DNA from: Proteobacteria bacterium UBA964
Lineage (GTDB): Bacteria > Pseudomonadota > Gammaproteobacteria > Steroidobacterales > Steroidobacteraceae
Direction: 5' to 3'
DNA: 24,600 bases
Assembly: GCA_002292945.1 (NCBI GenBank)
Contig: DBCG01000136.1
Location: 44,169-68,768 of the forward strand
Shown piece after piece: positions 1 to 6,575 of this stretch (its first letter is position 1; every line of letters begins with the position of its first letter). The position numbers were made by a program, and so were the translations under genes. Under the pieces are notes generated by a model. That model had not been told where the DNA came from, searched no databases, and saw only the letters and a list, made by a program, of their open reading frames with translations.

Positions 1-326
1 CCCGTCGGCCAGCGGCGCGCACGCAGTGCATCGTCCTGCGCAGGTTGCCACTCCCGACGACGGCTGTCCCAGGCGAGGAATTCATAACCGTCGGGTTGCA
101 CGCGCAGCCCGTACTCACGCACCTCGAGCTCAGCCCGATCTGCGGCGAGCCCGATCCGAGCGGAGAGTCGATCAGCCTCGTCGCTCAACCGTCGGTCACT
201 GCCGAGCAGACCGAAGGAGAACAGCACGCCGCCGCTGACGATACCGATGATCGCGAGCACGACGAGGATCTCGACCAGGGTGAACCCGGTCGTAGGGCCG
301 AGGGCGGGGCGACGGTCAGTCGCCAA
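1..326 (-). CDS. gspH: Type II secretion pseudopilin GspH-like, 3' end outside window
   Basis: Minor pseudopilin of the type II secretion system, probably part of the tip of the periplasmic pseudopilus. The reading frame is open to the left edge (about 108 residues visible). The N-terminus has a short basic leader, then the prepilin peptidase motif G-FTLVEI at residues 15-21, followed by a hydrophobic helix (LVVLAIIGIVSGGVLFSFGL). After that come GspH-like segments, including LSDEADRLSARIGLAADQAE and EYGLRVQPDGYEFLAWD, matching the GspH pattern in which a helix is followed by a YG-rich beta part. The best start is a TTG at 326-324 that overlaps the gspG stop codon; no ATG or GTG gives the usual short leader. 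The Shine-Dalgarno is weak, so translation is probably coupled to gspG. GspH versus another minor pseudopilin is decided mainly by position after gspG and by the YGLRV..GYEFL segment. Confidence 0.85.
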   Translation of the reverse strand, partial: MATDRRPALGPTTGFTLVEILVVLAIIGIVSGGVLFSFGLLGSDRRLSDEADRLSARIGLAADRAELEVREYGLRVQPDGYEFLAWDSRRREWQPAQDDALRARRWPT

Positions 327-759
327 GGTTCCAGTTGCCGATGTTGTCCCGGTCGGACTCGGGCGAACCCTCTTGACCATCGGGCCCCATCGACCAGAGA
401 TCGAACTCGCCGCCCCGCTGCGCCGGCACGCGATAGCGATATTCATTGCCCCAAGGATCGCGCGAGACCCGTGCGAGATAGCCGCCCGGCTTCCAATTGC
501 GGATCGACGGGTCGGCCGGTTGGGTGACGAGGGCGGTGAGGCCTTGCTCGGTGCTGGGCAGCCGAGCCGTGTCCAAGCGGTACATCGCGATCGCGGTCTC
601 GAGGGACTGGATGTCGCCGCGCGCCTTGGTGAGGCGCGCATCATCCACGCGACCCATGACACGCGGCACGATGAACGCCGCAAGCAGGGCGAGGATGACG
701 ACGACGACGAGGATCTCGATGAGCGTGAAGCCGCGGGGGCGTCGGCGGAGGTCTGTCAC
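316..759 (-). CDS. gspG: Type II secretion major pseudopilin GspG
   Basis: Major pseudopilin, the subunit of the periplasmic pseudopilus that drives export of folded proteins through the type II secretion channel. The protein is 147 residues, the usual GspG length. The leader MTDLRRRPRG precedes the prepilin peptidase cleavage site G-FTLIEI, with Glu at mature position 5, then the hydrophobic helix ILVVVVILALLAAFIVPRV. The C-terminal globular part carries the GspG signatures ALETAIAMYRLD-like, LPSTEQGLTALV, DPWGNEYRY and FDLWSMGPDGQEG, the last being the calcium-site loop of GspG. A longer frame starts at 831, but the GTG at 759-757 is preceded by GGAG at six bases' spacing and gives a normal leader. 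gspH follows with overlapping ends. The genes upstream are not gspE or gspF, so this G-H block is separated from the ATPase and platform genes. Confidence 0.95.
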   Translation of the reverse strand: MTDLRRRPRGFTLIEILVVVVILALLAAFIVPRVMGRVDDARLTKARGDIQSLETAIAMYRLDTARLPSTEQGLTALVTQPADPSIRNWKPGGYLARVSRDPWGNEYRYRVPAQRGGEFDLWSMGPDGQEGSPESDRDNIGNWNLGD

Positions 760-765
760 GGCGGA

Positions 766-769
766 CTCC
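766..769 (-). promoter_or_regulatory. Ribosome binding site deciding the gspG start
   Basis: GGAG on the minus strand, six bases before the GTG at 759-757. It supports the short leader peptide over the longer in-frame start at 831. Confidence 0.7.
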
Positions 770-790
770 GGAGCGATGGGGACGGTCCGG

Positions 791-799
791 ATGATAGCA
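791..799 (-). promoter_or_regulatory. Possible extended -10 promoter for gspG
   Basis: On the minus strand the gap upstream of gspG reads TGCTATCAT, an extended -10 (TGn) followed by a hexamer that matches TATAAT at five of six positions. No good -35 is visible, as is usual for extended -10 promoters. Transcription would begin about 25 bases before the gspG start codon, allowing expression independent of the S41 gene upstream. Confidence 0.35.
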
Positions 800-827
800 A
801 AGGCCGTCGGGTATCCCGTGCCGCGGT

Positions 828-1196
828 TCACCGGGCGCGGCAGGCGACCCCGGGCAGCGGATGTAAGGCTCCCGTGCGCCGCTCACGTGCGAAACAATCC
901 TTGCCGTCTGTCATCAGATCGAAATAGACGGGCAGGGCGGGGCTGTTCCCCTCAAAAGGACTGGGCGGCGGCGGTTGAACGACGATGACAGGATCGCGGC
1001 CAAGATCGCTCCCGGCGAACGACACCTGCCCGTCGCGCGTAGCGCTCAACACCACCGTCTTGATCGCATCCCTCGCCTCTGGTGTATCCGCGACGAGCAC
1101 GGCGGGCCGCTGCCCGCTGTTTTCAACGGTGTGACAGCCCGCCGGGCCGATCATCAGCGCGGACAGCACCGTGACGCCTGCGAGGCGCGTCACCAT
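828..1196 (-). CDS. Small exported protein of unknown function, possible lipoprotein
   Basis: I do not recognise this 122-residue protein. It starts with a signal-like segment (residues 1-20, MVTRLAGVTVLSALMIGPAG) followed by Cys21; PAGC is a poor lipobox because Leu is not at -3, so it may be a lipoprotein or a cleaved periplasmic protein. The mature part is mostly predicted beta or loop, with a central PPPPSPFEG stretch and two further cysteines near the C-terminus (DCFARE and GVAC) that could form a disulfide. The ATG at 1196 lies one base after the stop codon of the S41 gene (TGAGATG), so the two are almost certainly co-translated. The 68-base gap to gspG carries a possible separate promoter. 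The tight coupling suggests a partner or accessory of the S41 protein, but that is inference. Confidence 0.75.
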   Translation of the reverse strand: MVTRLAGVTVLSALMIGPAGCHTVENSGQRPAVLVADTPEARDAIKTVVLSATRDGQVSFAGSDLGRDPVIVVQPPPPSPFEGNSPALPVYFDLMTDGKDCFARERRTGALHPLPGVACRAR

Positions 1197-1197
1197 C

Positions 1198-2928
1198 TCA
1201 TCGTGCTCCGCGGAAGCCTGCTGGCAATGTCATGTCGTAGTTGGTCTCCATCACGCCAGGCGCGGGCGGACGAAGGGACAGGCCGCTGTCGCCGCTTGCA
1301 CGGTCCTGATCCGCGGGCGCGGCGCCGGAGGATGGGGTGGGGCAACTGCCATTGGCTCGGAACTGCAGCGCGGCGGCGAGCAGTCCTTCCGCCGGGTCGC
1401 CGAGTTCGCGGGTGAGATCGTCCGCCACCTGACAACCGGGCGCCCGGACGCCGAACGCCGCGCTGGAATTGTTGGGTGTGAAACCATCCGCATAGTCCCC
1501 GAAGGACTGGTCGTTCGTGGTCTGGAACTGGATGGTGTAGTAGGTCTCGCCGCAATTGTCCTGCGGGTAGAAGCCGAAGGGCTTGCCGCAGGTGGTCGCG
1601 CCGATGACGTTGACCTCGAAGTTGATGCCGCGCAGCCCGTTGATCACCGCCTCGCTCGCGCTGCAGGTGTCGGCCGTGGTCAACACGAAGACGCGGTTGA
1701 GCGTGAGCGTCGGCAGCGCCTGGTTGGGCGAGAGGATGTTCCCGAAACCGATGGTCTGGTTGTAGAACGGCGTCGGGCTGTTGGATTGTCCCGTCACCGG
1801 GTTGATGGCGCCCGCGGCGGCGTTGAAGCGCAGACGCGAGAACGCGCGGTTCTCGGTCCGGCTCGCGCCGGCGATCATATACGCGAGCTGCGAGGACACG
1901 GCGAGCAGGCCGCCACCGTTGTAGCGCAGGTCGAGGACGAGGTCGGTCACGCTGCTGATCCGCAGCTCGGTGATCGCTTGGATGATCGCGCGCTCGCTCT
2001 CGAAGGGGCTGAAGGTGTTGAAGAGGATGTACCCGACCTTGCCCGTCGGTGTGTCGATGACGCGCGTCCGATTGACGGGGCTCGGCGACAGATTGATCGA
2101 GGTGAGGGTCACGGTGCGGTCAGCCGTCGCGCCCGGGTCGCGGACGACGAACGTCGTCGAAGTGCCAGCTGCCGACGGGAACAACGCGGCATTCAAGCGG
2201 TTCACCTCGTCCTGCGTATTGGCGTTCACGAGGTCGATGCCGTTGATGCGCAGGAGGCGTGAACCGCGCACCAGCGCAGCCTGCCCGCCGGTCACTGCGG
2301 CGGCGGGCGATTGCGGCTCTGTGTAGCCCACCCGCACATCCCGCGGCGGTGAGCTCGCTTTGAACACATAGTCGGCGCCGTAGGTGGAGCTTGGCGCGGA
2401 TTGCTGCCGCCGCTGGTAGGCCTCGGTCGATTCGTTGAAGTGGAAGTCGTCCTTGTCCTTGGCGGACGGGGTCTTCGCCGTGGTCTTGAGGACATTGAAG
2501 TAGGCGATCCGAGTGGAGAAGCCTGCCGGATTCTGGTCGGTGACCTCGGTGTTCCAGAGGTAAGTTTCTTGGGTCCAGGACCGTAACCAGAAACGCTCCT
2601 CGAGCGCAGTCCCAGAGCGGTCTGGGAAGGGGCGGCCGAACAGGTCATTGCCGGTGCGCGGGATCTCGCAGCGGTCCTTGAACGTGCTGGCCGCCGCGAA
2701 CACTCCGGGTGTCCAAGTCGGGCCAACCGGCGGCGGCGGCGGAGGTGGGGGCGGAGGAGGCGCTGGCGGCGGCGGTGGACCCACAACCGGCGGTGGCGCT
2801 GGCGTGCCACCCCCACCGCCACCCCCACCACAGGCGCTCAGACCCATCGCCGAGAGACATACGGCAGCTGCGAGCAGTCGGGCGCGTGCACGGGCGTCGG
2901 AATCGTGGGTCAGCGTCGTTGTCGACAT
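1198..2928 (-). CDS. S41 family C-terminal processing peptidase-like lipoprotein with PDZ domain
   Basis: Probable outer-membrane-anchored serine protease of the S41 (CtpA/Tsp) family, 576 residues. Residues 1-33 are a lipoprotein signal ending in LSAC, with Cys33 the lipidated residue, followed by eight glycines and a proline-rich linker (residues 43-70). A PDZ-like region spans about 195-280 (LVRGSRLLRINGIDL, TTFVVRDPG). The S41 core follows: GKVGYILFNTF (297-306), VTDLVLDLRYNGGG (327-340), the nucleophile region TCSASEAVINGL (Ser423) and the general base in TTCGKPFG (Lys449). Both catalytic residues are present, so activity is expected. Paired cysteines beside them (Cys422 and Cys447) hint at a periplasmic disulfide. 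The start at 2928 is chosen because AGGAAG precedes it at good spacing and it gives a proper signal peptide; a frame open to 2994 adds 22 non-signal residues. Substrate unknown. Confidence 0.9.
   Translation of the reverse strand: MSTTTLTHDSDARARARLLAAAVCLSAMGLSACGGGGGGGGTPAPPPVVGPPPPPAPPPPPPPPPPPVGPTWTPGVFAAASTFKDRCEIPRTGNDLFGRPFPDRSGTALEERFWLRSWTQETYLWNTEVTDQNPAGFSTRIAYFNVLKTTAKTPSAKDKDDFHFNESTEAYQRRQQSAPSSTYGADYVFKASSPPRDVRVGYTEPQSPAAAVTGGQAALVRGSRLLRINGIDLVNANTQDEVNRLNAALFPSAAGTSTTFVVRDPGATADRTVTLTSINLSPSPVNRTRVIDTPTGKVGYILFNTFSPFESERAIIQAITELRISSVTDLVLDLRYNGGGLLAVSSQLAYMIAGASRTENRAFSRLRFNAAAGAINPVTGQSNSPTPFYNQTIGFGNILSPNQALPTLTLNRVFVLTTADTCSASEAVINGLRGINFEVNVIGATTCGKPFGFYPQDNCGETYYTIQFQTTNDQSFGDYADGFTPNNSSAAFGVRAPGCQVADDLTRELGDPAEGLLAAALQFRANGSCPTPSSGAAPADQDRASGDSGLSLRPPAPGVMETNYDMTLPAGFRGAR
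2722..2829 (-). repeat. Low-complexity poly-Gly and poly-Pro coding tract in the S41 lipoprotein
   Basis: Short GGN/CCN-type repeats encode eight glycines directly after the lipidated cysteine, then a linker of about 20 prolines with a few Ala, Val and Gly. This is a flexible tether between the lipid anchor and the protease domain. The repeat is imperfect at the nucleotide level, but its composition makes it a likely site of length variation and of sequencing error. Confidence 0.8.
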
Positions 2929-3022
2929 GGTGCTTCCTGGAGGATTAAAGGGTTGGTCGAGGGGTCGCTGCGTACTGTAGTTCCATCGGGCCACCGGTGA
3001 GGAACCCGGGTGAGCAATGCAG

Positions 3023-3051
3023 AGAATATCGCAACATTGTTTTAATCTTAA
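3023..3051 (-). promoter_or_regulatory. Candidate promoter of the S41 gene
   Basis: On the minus strand TTAAGA (3051-3046) and TATTCT (3028-3023) are separated by 17 bases, each matching four of six consensus positions. They lie in the only AT-rich patch of the 236-base divergent region between the S41 gene and fabD, about 95 bases upstream of the S41 start codon. Assignment is by pattern only. Confidence 0.25.
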
Positions 3052-3067
3052 CCTCTATATACGAGGC

Positions 3068-3080
3068 GTTGACGGTCAAC
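3068..3080. promoter_or_regulatory. Perfect 13-base palindrome in the S41/fabD divergent region, possible operator
   Basis: GTTGAC-G-GTCAAC is a perfect inverted repeat (6+1+6) located 85 bases upstream of the fabD start, just downstream of a TATATA hexamer at 3056-3061 and upstream of a TATACT at 3125-3130. Its position and symmetry fit a dimeric repressor site controlling fabD and/or the divergent gene. It does not match the FabR or FadR operators of E. coli that I know. Confidence 0.35.
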
Positions 3081-3124
3081 CGGACATGAGCCCGCGGGTT
3101 GCGGGAGAGTTCGGCGACAGGCCG

Positions 3125-3130
3125 TATACT
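3125..3130 (+). promoter_or_regulatory. Candidate -10 element for fabD
   Basis: TATACT (five of six matches to TATAAT) lies 34 bases before the fabD start codon. The nearest -35-like hexamer, TTGCGG at 3099-3104, is 20 bases away, which is too far for a strong sigma-70 promoter, so an activator or a different start site is possible. Confidence 0.3.
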
Positions 3131-3164
3131 CGCCCACCTTGATCCACCACCCTCTGAGGGGCTG

Positions 3165-4103
3165 ATGTCGCGAGCGTTCGTGTTTCCGGGGCAGGGGTCC
3201 CAGTCGGTCGGGATGATGGCCTCGCTGGCCGAGGCGTACCCCGTGGTACGCGAGACCTTCGACGCCGCCTCCGGCGTTCTCAACTTCGACCTGTGGGCGC
3301 TCGCGCAGCAGGGGCCCGCCGAGCAGCTCGCGCTCACCGAGGTCACGCAGCCGTTGATGTTGGTCGCCGGGGTGGCGACCTGGCGCGCCTGGGGCGCGGC
3401 GGGCGGGGCGGCGCCGGATTGGGTCGCGGGCCATAGCCTCGGCGAATTCACGGCCTTGGTCGCGGCGGGGACCCTCGGCTTCGAGGATGCGGTCGATCTC
3501 GTCCGCGTACGCGGCGAGCTCATGCGCGATGCGGTGCCGGCCGGCCAGGGCGGGATGGCCGCGGTGCTCGGGCTCGAGGACGCCGCCATGGAGGCGGTGT
3601 GCGCCACCGCCGCCCAGGGCGAAGTGGTCGAGGCCGTCAACTTCAACGCGCCGGGGCAGGTCGTCATCGCCGGTCATCGCACGGCGATCGCCCGCGCCAT
3701 CGAGGGGGCGAAAGCCGTGGGCGCCAAGCGTGCCCTGCCGCTGGCGATCAGCGTGCCGTGTCACAGCAGTCTCATGCGCCCAGCGGCCGAGCGCCTGCGC
3801 GAGCGCTTGGCAAAGTCCCCGCTCGCCGAGCCGCACTGCCGGTTCCTCAGTTCGGTGGACGCGAAGGAATACCGCGATCCGGAGGCGATCCGCGATCTGC
3901 TCTACCGGCAGCTCGCAAGCCCGGTGCGTTGGGTGGCGACCGTGCAGGCGCTGGTCGGGCTCGGTGTCACGCGCTTCGTCGAGTGCGGTCCCGGCAAGGT
4001 GCTTGCGGGTCTACACCGCCGCATCGACAAGACGCCGGATGTCGAGGTGACGGCGCTTGAGGATCCGGCCGCGTTTGAGGCGACCATCGGAGGTGCAGCA
4101 TGA
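3165..4103 (+). CDS. fabD: Malonyl-CoA:ACP transacylase FabD
   Basis: Transfers malonyl from CoA to acyl carrier protein, supplying the extender for fatty acid synthesis in the cytoplasm. The protein is 312 residues, the usual length. It opens with FVFPGQGSQSVG (5-16) and carries the nucleophile elbow GHSLGE with Ser91, the malonyl carboxylate-binding Arg116 in VRVRGELM, the catalytic His200 in SVPCHSSLM, NAPGQVVIAG at 161-170 and the C-terminal VECGPGKVLAGL. The ATG at 3165 is preceded by GAGG at five bases; an in-frame upstream start at 3099 adds residues lacking any FabD similarity. It begins the fab run here: fabH and plsX, which often lie immediately upstream, are replaced by a divergent S41 gene. 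Its end overlaps fabG by four bases (ATGA). Confidence 0.97.
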   Translation: MSRAFVFPGQGSQSVGMMASLAEAYPVVRETFDAASGVLNFDLWALAQQGPAEQLALTEVTQPLMLVAGVATWRAWGAAGGAAPDWVAGHSLGEFTALVAAGTLGFEDAVDLVRVRGELMRDAVPAGQGGMAAVLGLEDAAMEAVCATAAQGEVVEAVNFNAPGQVVIAGHRTAIARAIEGAKAVGAKRALPLAISVPCHSSLMRPAAERLRERLAKSPLAEPHCRFLSSVDAKEYRDPEAIRDLLYRQLASPVRWVATVQALVGLGVTRFVECGPGKVLAGLHRRIDKTPDVEVTALEDPAAFEATIGGAA

Positions 4104-4849
4104 CGGGATCGTTGACGGGTCAGACGGCCCTCGTGACCGGTGCCTCGCGCGGCATCGGCCGGGCCATCGCGGAGGCGCTGGCGACCGCCGGCGCCAAGGT
4201 CATCGGCACGGCCACCACGGCTGCGGGCGCGGAGGCCATCACGGCCTGGCTCGGCGACGCGGGGACACCCGGGCGGGGTGCCGTGCTCGATGTGGCGGAT
4301 GCCGCCTCGGTCGAGGGGTTGCTCGCGAGCCTGGAGGCGGCTGGCGAGATGCCCGGCATCCTCGTCAACAACGCCGGCATCACCCGCGATGGCCTCCTGA
4401 TGCGCATGAAGCCCGAGGACTGGGACGCGGTGCTGCTCACCGACCTCACCTCGGTGTTCCGGCTGTCGCGCGGTTGCATCAAGCACATGATCAAGCAGCG
4501 CCAGGGGCGCATCGTGAACATCACCTCGGTGGTCGGTGCCATGGGCAGCGCCGGCCAGACCAACTACGCCGCCGCCAAGGCCGGGGTCATCGGGTTCACC
4601 AAATCCTTGGCCAAAGAGGTCGGTAGCCGCAACATCACGGTCAATGCGATCGCGCCGGGGTTCATCGACACCGACATGACGCGGGCCGTGGACGAGAGCG
4701 TCCGGACGGCCTGGATGAGCGGTATCCCGCTCGGTCGGCTCGGGGCGCCAGAGGATGTGGCGGCGGCCGTGCTCTACCTGGCATCGCCCTCTGGGGGGTA
4801 TCTCACGGGGCAAACGCTGCACGTCAACGGCGGTCTGTACATGCCCTGA
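4100..4849 (+). CDS. fabG: 3-oxoacyl-ACP reductase FabG
   Basis: NADPH-dependent reduction of 3-oxoacyl-ACP to 3-hydroxyacyl-ACP, the first reduction step of each elongation cycle. It is 249 residues, a classical short-chain dehydrogenase. Visible motifs are the Rossmann glycine motif TGASRGIG (13-20), the NNAG motif at 90-93, the catalytic Ser143, Tyr156 and Lys160 (TSVVGAMGSAGQTNYAAAK region), PGFIDTDMT and the C-terminal GQTLHVNGGLYMP. One deviation: the segment that reads TNLSSVF in E. coli FabG, whose Asn completes the catalytic tetrad, reads TDLTSVF here, giving Asp115. All else is canonical, so function is not in doubt. Start and fabD stop overlap as ATGA, indicating translational coupling. 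Confidence 0.97.
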   Translation: MTGSLTGQTALVTGASRGIGRAIAEALATAGAKVIGTATTAAGAEAITAWLGDAGTPGRGAVLDVADAASVEGLLASLEAAGEMPGILVNNAGITRDGLLMRMKPEDWDAVLLTDLTSVFRLSRGCIKHMIKQRQGRIVNITSVVGAMGSAGQTNYAAAKAGVIGFTKSLAKEVGSRNITVNAIAPGFIDTDMTRAVDESVRTAWMSGIPLGRLGAPEDVAAAVLYLASPSGGYLTGQTLHVNGGLYMP

Positions 4850-4856
4850 GGGGCGT

Positions 4857-4878
4857 ATTTCTGTTTGAAAACAGAGAT
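4857..4878 (+). terminator. AT-rich stem-loop after fabG, possible weak terminator or attenuator
   Basis: A nine-pair stem (one G-T pair) with loop TGAA begins eight bases after the fabG stop codon; its core is TCTGTT-TGAA-AACAGA at 4860-4875. It is AT-rich and followed only by TT, so it is not a strong intrinsic terminator. It lies upstream of the acpP promoter and could mark the 3' end of the fabDG message. Confidence 0.35.
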
Positions 4879-4892
4879 TTGCGAGCCCGGGT

Positions 4893-4921
4893 TTGGCGTA
4901 ATCGCCCGCATCCCCTACAAT
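4893..4921 (+). promoter_or_regulatory. Probable sigma-70 promoter of acpP
   Basis: TTGGCG (4893-4898) and TACAAT (4916-4921) are separated by 17 bases. The -10 matches consensus at five of six positions, the -35 at four. Transcription would start near 4928, giving a leader of about 57 bases. A dedicated promoter fits the known need for far more acyl carrier protein than other fatty acid synthesis proteins. Confidence 0.6.
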
Positions 4922-4984
4922 ACCGGCCTCGCTGGGTCTGGGCCCGGTCGCTATACCAAGAATCGCAGAGAGGTCTAAGCACTG

Positions 4985-5224
4985 ATGAGCACCGTCGAAA
5001 CGCAAGTCAAAGCCATCGTTGCTGAGCAGCTTGGCGTCAAGCTCGAGCAGGTCACCAACAATGCCTCGTTCGTCGACGATCTCGGGGCCGACTCCCTCGA
5101 CACCGTTGAACTCGTCATGGCTCTCGAAGAAGAGTTCGAGACCGAGATCCCCGACGAGGACGCCGAGAAGATCACGACGGTCCAGCAGGCCATCGATTAC
5201 GTGACGGCCCGCCGCAAGGCCTGA
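4985..5224 (+). CDS. acpP: Acyl carrier protein AcpP
   Basis: Small acidic carrier that holds growing acyl chains on a 4'-phosphopantetheine arm for fatty acid and lipid synthesis. It is 79 residues. The attachment motif GADSLD places the modified serine at Ser37, followed by the recognition helix TVELVMALEEEFETEIPDED typical of type II acyl carrier proteins, and the C-terminal helix QQAIDYVTA. The ribosome binding site AGAGAGG is about 11 bases from the ATG, slightly far but normal for the gene. Its own promoter lies upstream and a strong stem-loop follows, so its message level can be set apart from fabG and fabF. Confidence 0.98.
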   Translation: MSTVETQVKAIVAEQLGVKLEQVTNNASFVDDLGADSLDTVELVMALEEEFETEIPDEDAEKITTVQQAIDYVTARRKA

Positions 5225-5241
5225 CCGTCCGACGCCGATCC

Positions 5242-5270
5242 CGCGGGGCCGGCCTCGTGCCGGTCCCGCG
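5242..5270 (+). terminator. Strong GC stem-loop between acpP and fabF
   Basis: A 12-pair stem (one G-T pair) with loop CTCGT: CGCGGGGCCGGC pairs with GCCGGTCCCGCG. No T-run follows, so it is not a standard intrinsic terminator. It is more likely an mRNA-stabilising 3' end, a pause site or a partial terminator that lowers fabF relative to acpP. It ends 21 bases before the fabF start codon. Confidence 0.5.
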
Positions 5271-5291
5271 CAGTTCCTGAGCGGAGCGCGC

Positions 5292-6539
5292 ATGAGCAAG
5301 CGGCGAGTCGTCGTCACCGGCCTCGGGATCGTCTCCCCGGTCGGAAGCACCATCGAAACAGCCTGGCAGTCCATTCTGCGGGGCGAGAGCGGCATCGGTC
5401 CGATCACGCGCTTCGATACGAGCGCCTACGCCACCCGCATCGGTGGGGCGGTCCGCGGATTCACCATCGGCGATTACATCCCGCCGAAGGAAGCCCGGCG
5501 GATGGACGAGTTCATCCACTACGGGGTCGCCGCCGGCGTCCAAGCGGTCACGAACGCCAACATCGATTTCGCGACCCTGGATCCGGAGCGCTGTGGCGTC
5601 ATCGCCGGCGCAGGCATCGGCGGACTCGCCACCATCGAATCGGAATACGAGGCCTACCTGAAGGTGGGTGGTCCTCGCAAGATCTCGCCGTTCTTCATCC
5701 CGTCTTCGATCATCAACATGATCGCGGGCCACCTCTCCATCCGCTACGGACTCAAGGGTCCGAACCTCGGGGTGGTCACCGCCTGCACGACCTCCACGCA
5801 CGCCATCGGACTCGGCTATCGCACCATCCAATATGGTGACGCCGACGTGATGCTCACCGGCGGCGGCGAGATGTCGACCACCAAACTCGGTATCGGCGGG
5901 TTCTCGCAGGCGCGGGCGCTCTCCGAGCGCAACGACGACCCGCAGGGCGCCTCGCGTCCCTGGGACCGTGACCGCGACGGCTTCGTCGCCTCGGACGGCG
6001 GCGGTGCTGTCCTGCTCGAGGAACTCGAACACGCCAAGCGACGCGGCGCCACGATCCTCGCCGAGTTGATCGGCTTCGGCATGAGCGGTGACGCCTACCA
6101 CATCACCGCCCCCCCTGAGGACGGCGCCGGGGCAAGGCTTGCCATGCAGAACGCCTTGCGCGACGCGCAACTCTCACCGGATGCGGTGCAGTACCTGAAC
6201 GCGCATGCGACCTCCACGCCGCTTGGTGATCGCGCCGAGACGAAGGCGATCAAGCAGGCCTTCGGTGCGCATGCTGCGCGGCTCGCCGTGAGTTCCACGA
6301 AATCCATGACGGGGCACCTTCTGGGCGCGGCGGGAGTCGTCGAAGCGATCTTCACCGTGCTCGCACTTCGCGACCAGGTGGCTCCGCCCACCATCAACCT
6401 CGCCAACCCCGATCCGGAGTGTGACCTCGACTATGTGCCGGGCACCGCACGCCAGATGGCGCTCGAGGTGGCGATGTCGAACTCTTTCGGCTTCGGTGGC
6501 ACCAACGGCACCCTGATCTTTCGCCGATTCGCAGGCTGA
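5292..6539 (+). CDS. fabF: 3-oxoacyl-ACP synthase II FabF
   Basis: Condenses acyl-ACP with malonyl-ACP in chain elongation (KASII). The protein is 415 residues. The thiolase-fold catalytic residues are all visible: Cys165 in VVTACTTSTHAIG, His305 in NAHATSTPLGDR, Lys337 and His342 in STKSMTGHLLGAAG, and the C-terminal glycine loop NSFGFGGTNGTLIF. The full length and the His-His-Cys triad fit FabF rather than FabH (Cys-His-Asn). The start is preceded by GGAG at about six bases. It follows acpP, the conserved order in Gammaproteobacteria. The pabC gene often found between fabF and mltG is absent. Confidence 0.97.
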   Translation: MSKRRVVVTGLGIVSPVGSTIETAWQSILRGESGIGPITRFDTSAYATRIGGAVRGFTIGDYIPPKEARRMDEFIHYGVAAGVQAVTNANIDFATLDPERCGVIAGAGIGGLATIESEYEAYLKVGGPRKISPFFIPSSIINMIAGHLSIRYGLKGPNLGVVTACTTSTHAIGLGYRTIQYGDADVMLTGGGEMSTTKLGIGGFSQARALSERNDDPQGASRPWDRDRDGFVASDGGGAVLLEELEHAKRRGATILAELIGFGMSGDAYHITAPPEDGAGARLAMQNALRDAQLSPDAVQYLNAHATSTPLGDRAETKAIKQAFGAHAARLAVSSTKSMTGHLLGAAGVVEAIFTVLALRDQVAPPTINLANPDPECDLDYVPGTARQMALEVAMSNSFGFGGTNGTLIFRRFAG

Positions 6540-6546
6540 GCGGCGG

Positions 6547-6564
6547 CCGGCGTCCCGCCGGTTT
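6547..6564 (+). terminator. Short GC hairpin after fabF
   Basis: CCGGCG-TCC-CGCCGG followed by TTT begins eight bases after the fabF stop. The stem has six perfect pairs. The T-run is very short, so termination would be partial at best. It ends just before the mltG start codon. Confidence 0.3.
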
Positions 6565-6575
6565 AGACTTGCCCC

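Noticed and set aside
1171..2262. Long plus-strand open frame antisense to the S41 gene
   Set aside because: GC-rich third-position shadow; no domain, arginine/glycine-rich composition, and the opposite strand has clear S41 motifs.
2722..2829. Possible tandem-repeat array or CRISPR-like element
   Set aside because: It is the coding tract for poly-Gly and poly-Pro in a lipoprotein linker; no fixed repeat-spacer unit.
4857..4878. Strong intrinsic terminator for fabDG
   Set aside because: The stem is AT-rich with only two T residues after it, so it is kept only as a weak candidate.
3902..5407. 501-residue minus-strand open frame across fabD, fabG and acpP
   Set aside because: It runs antisense through three well-conserved genes and shows no family motif.
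5172..6170. 332-residue minus-strand open frame antisense to fabF
   Set aside because: Antisense shadow of a housekeeping gene, with low-complexity Asp/Arg/Gly composition.
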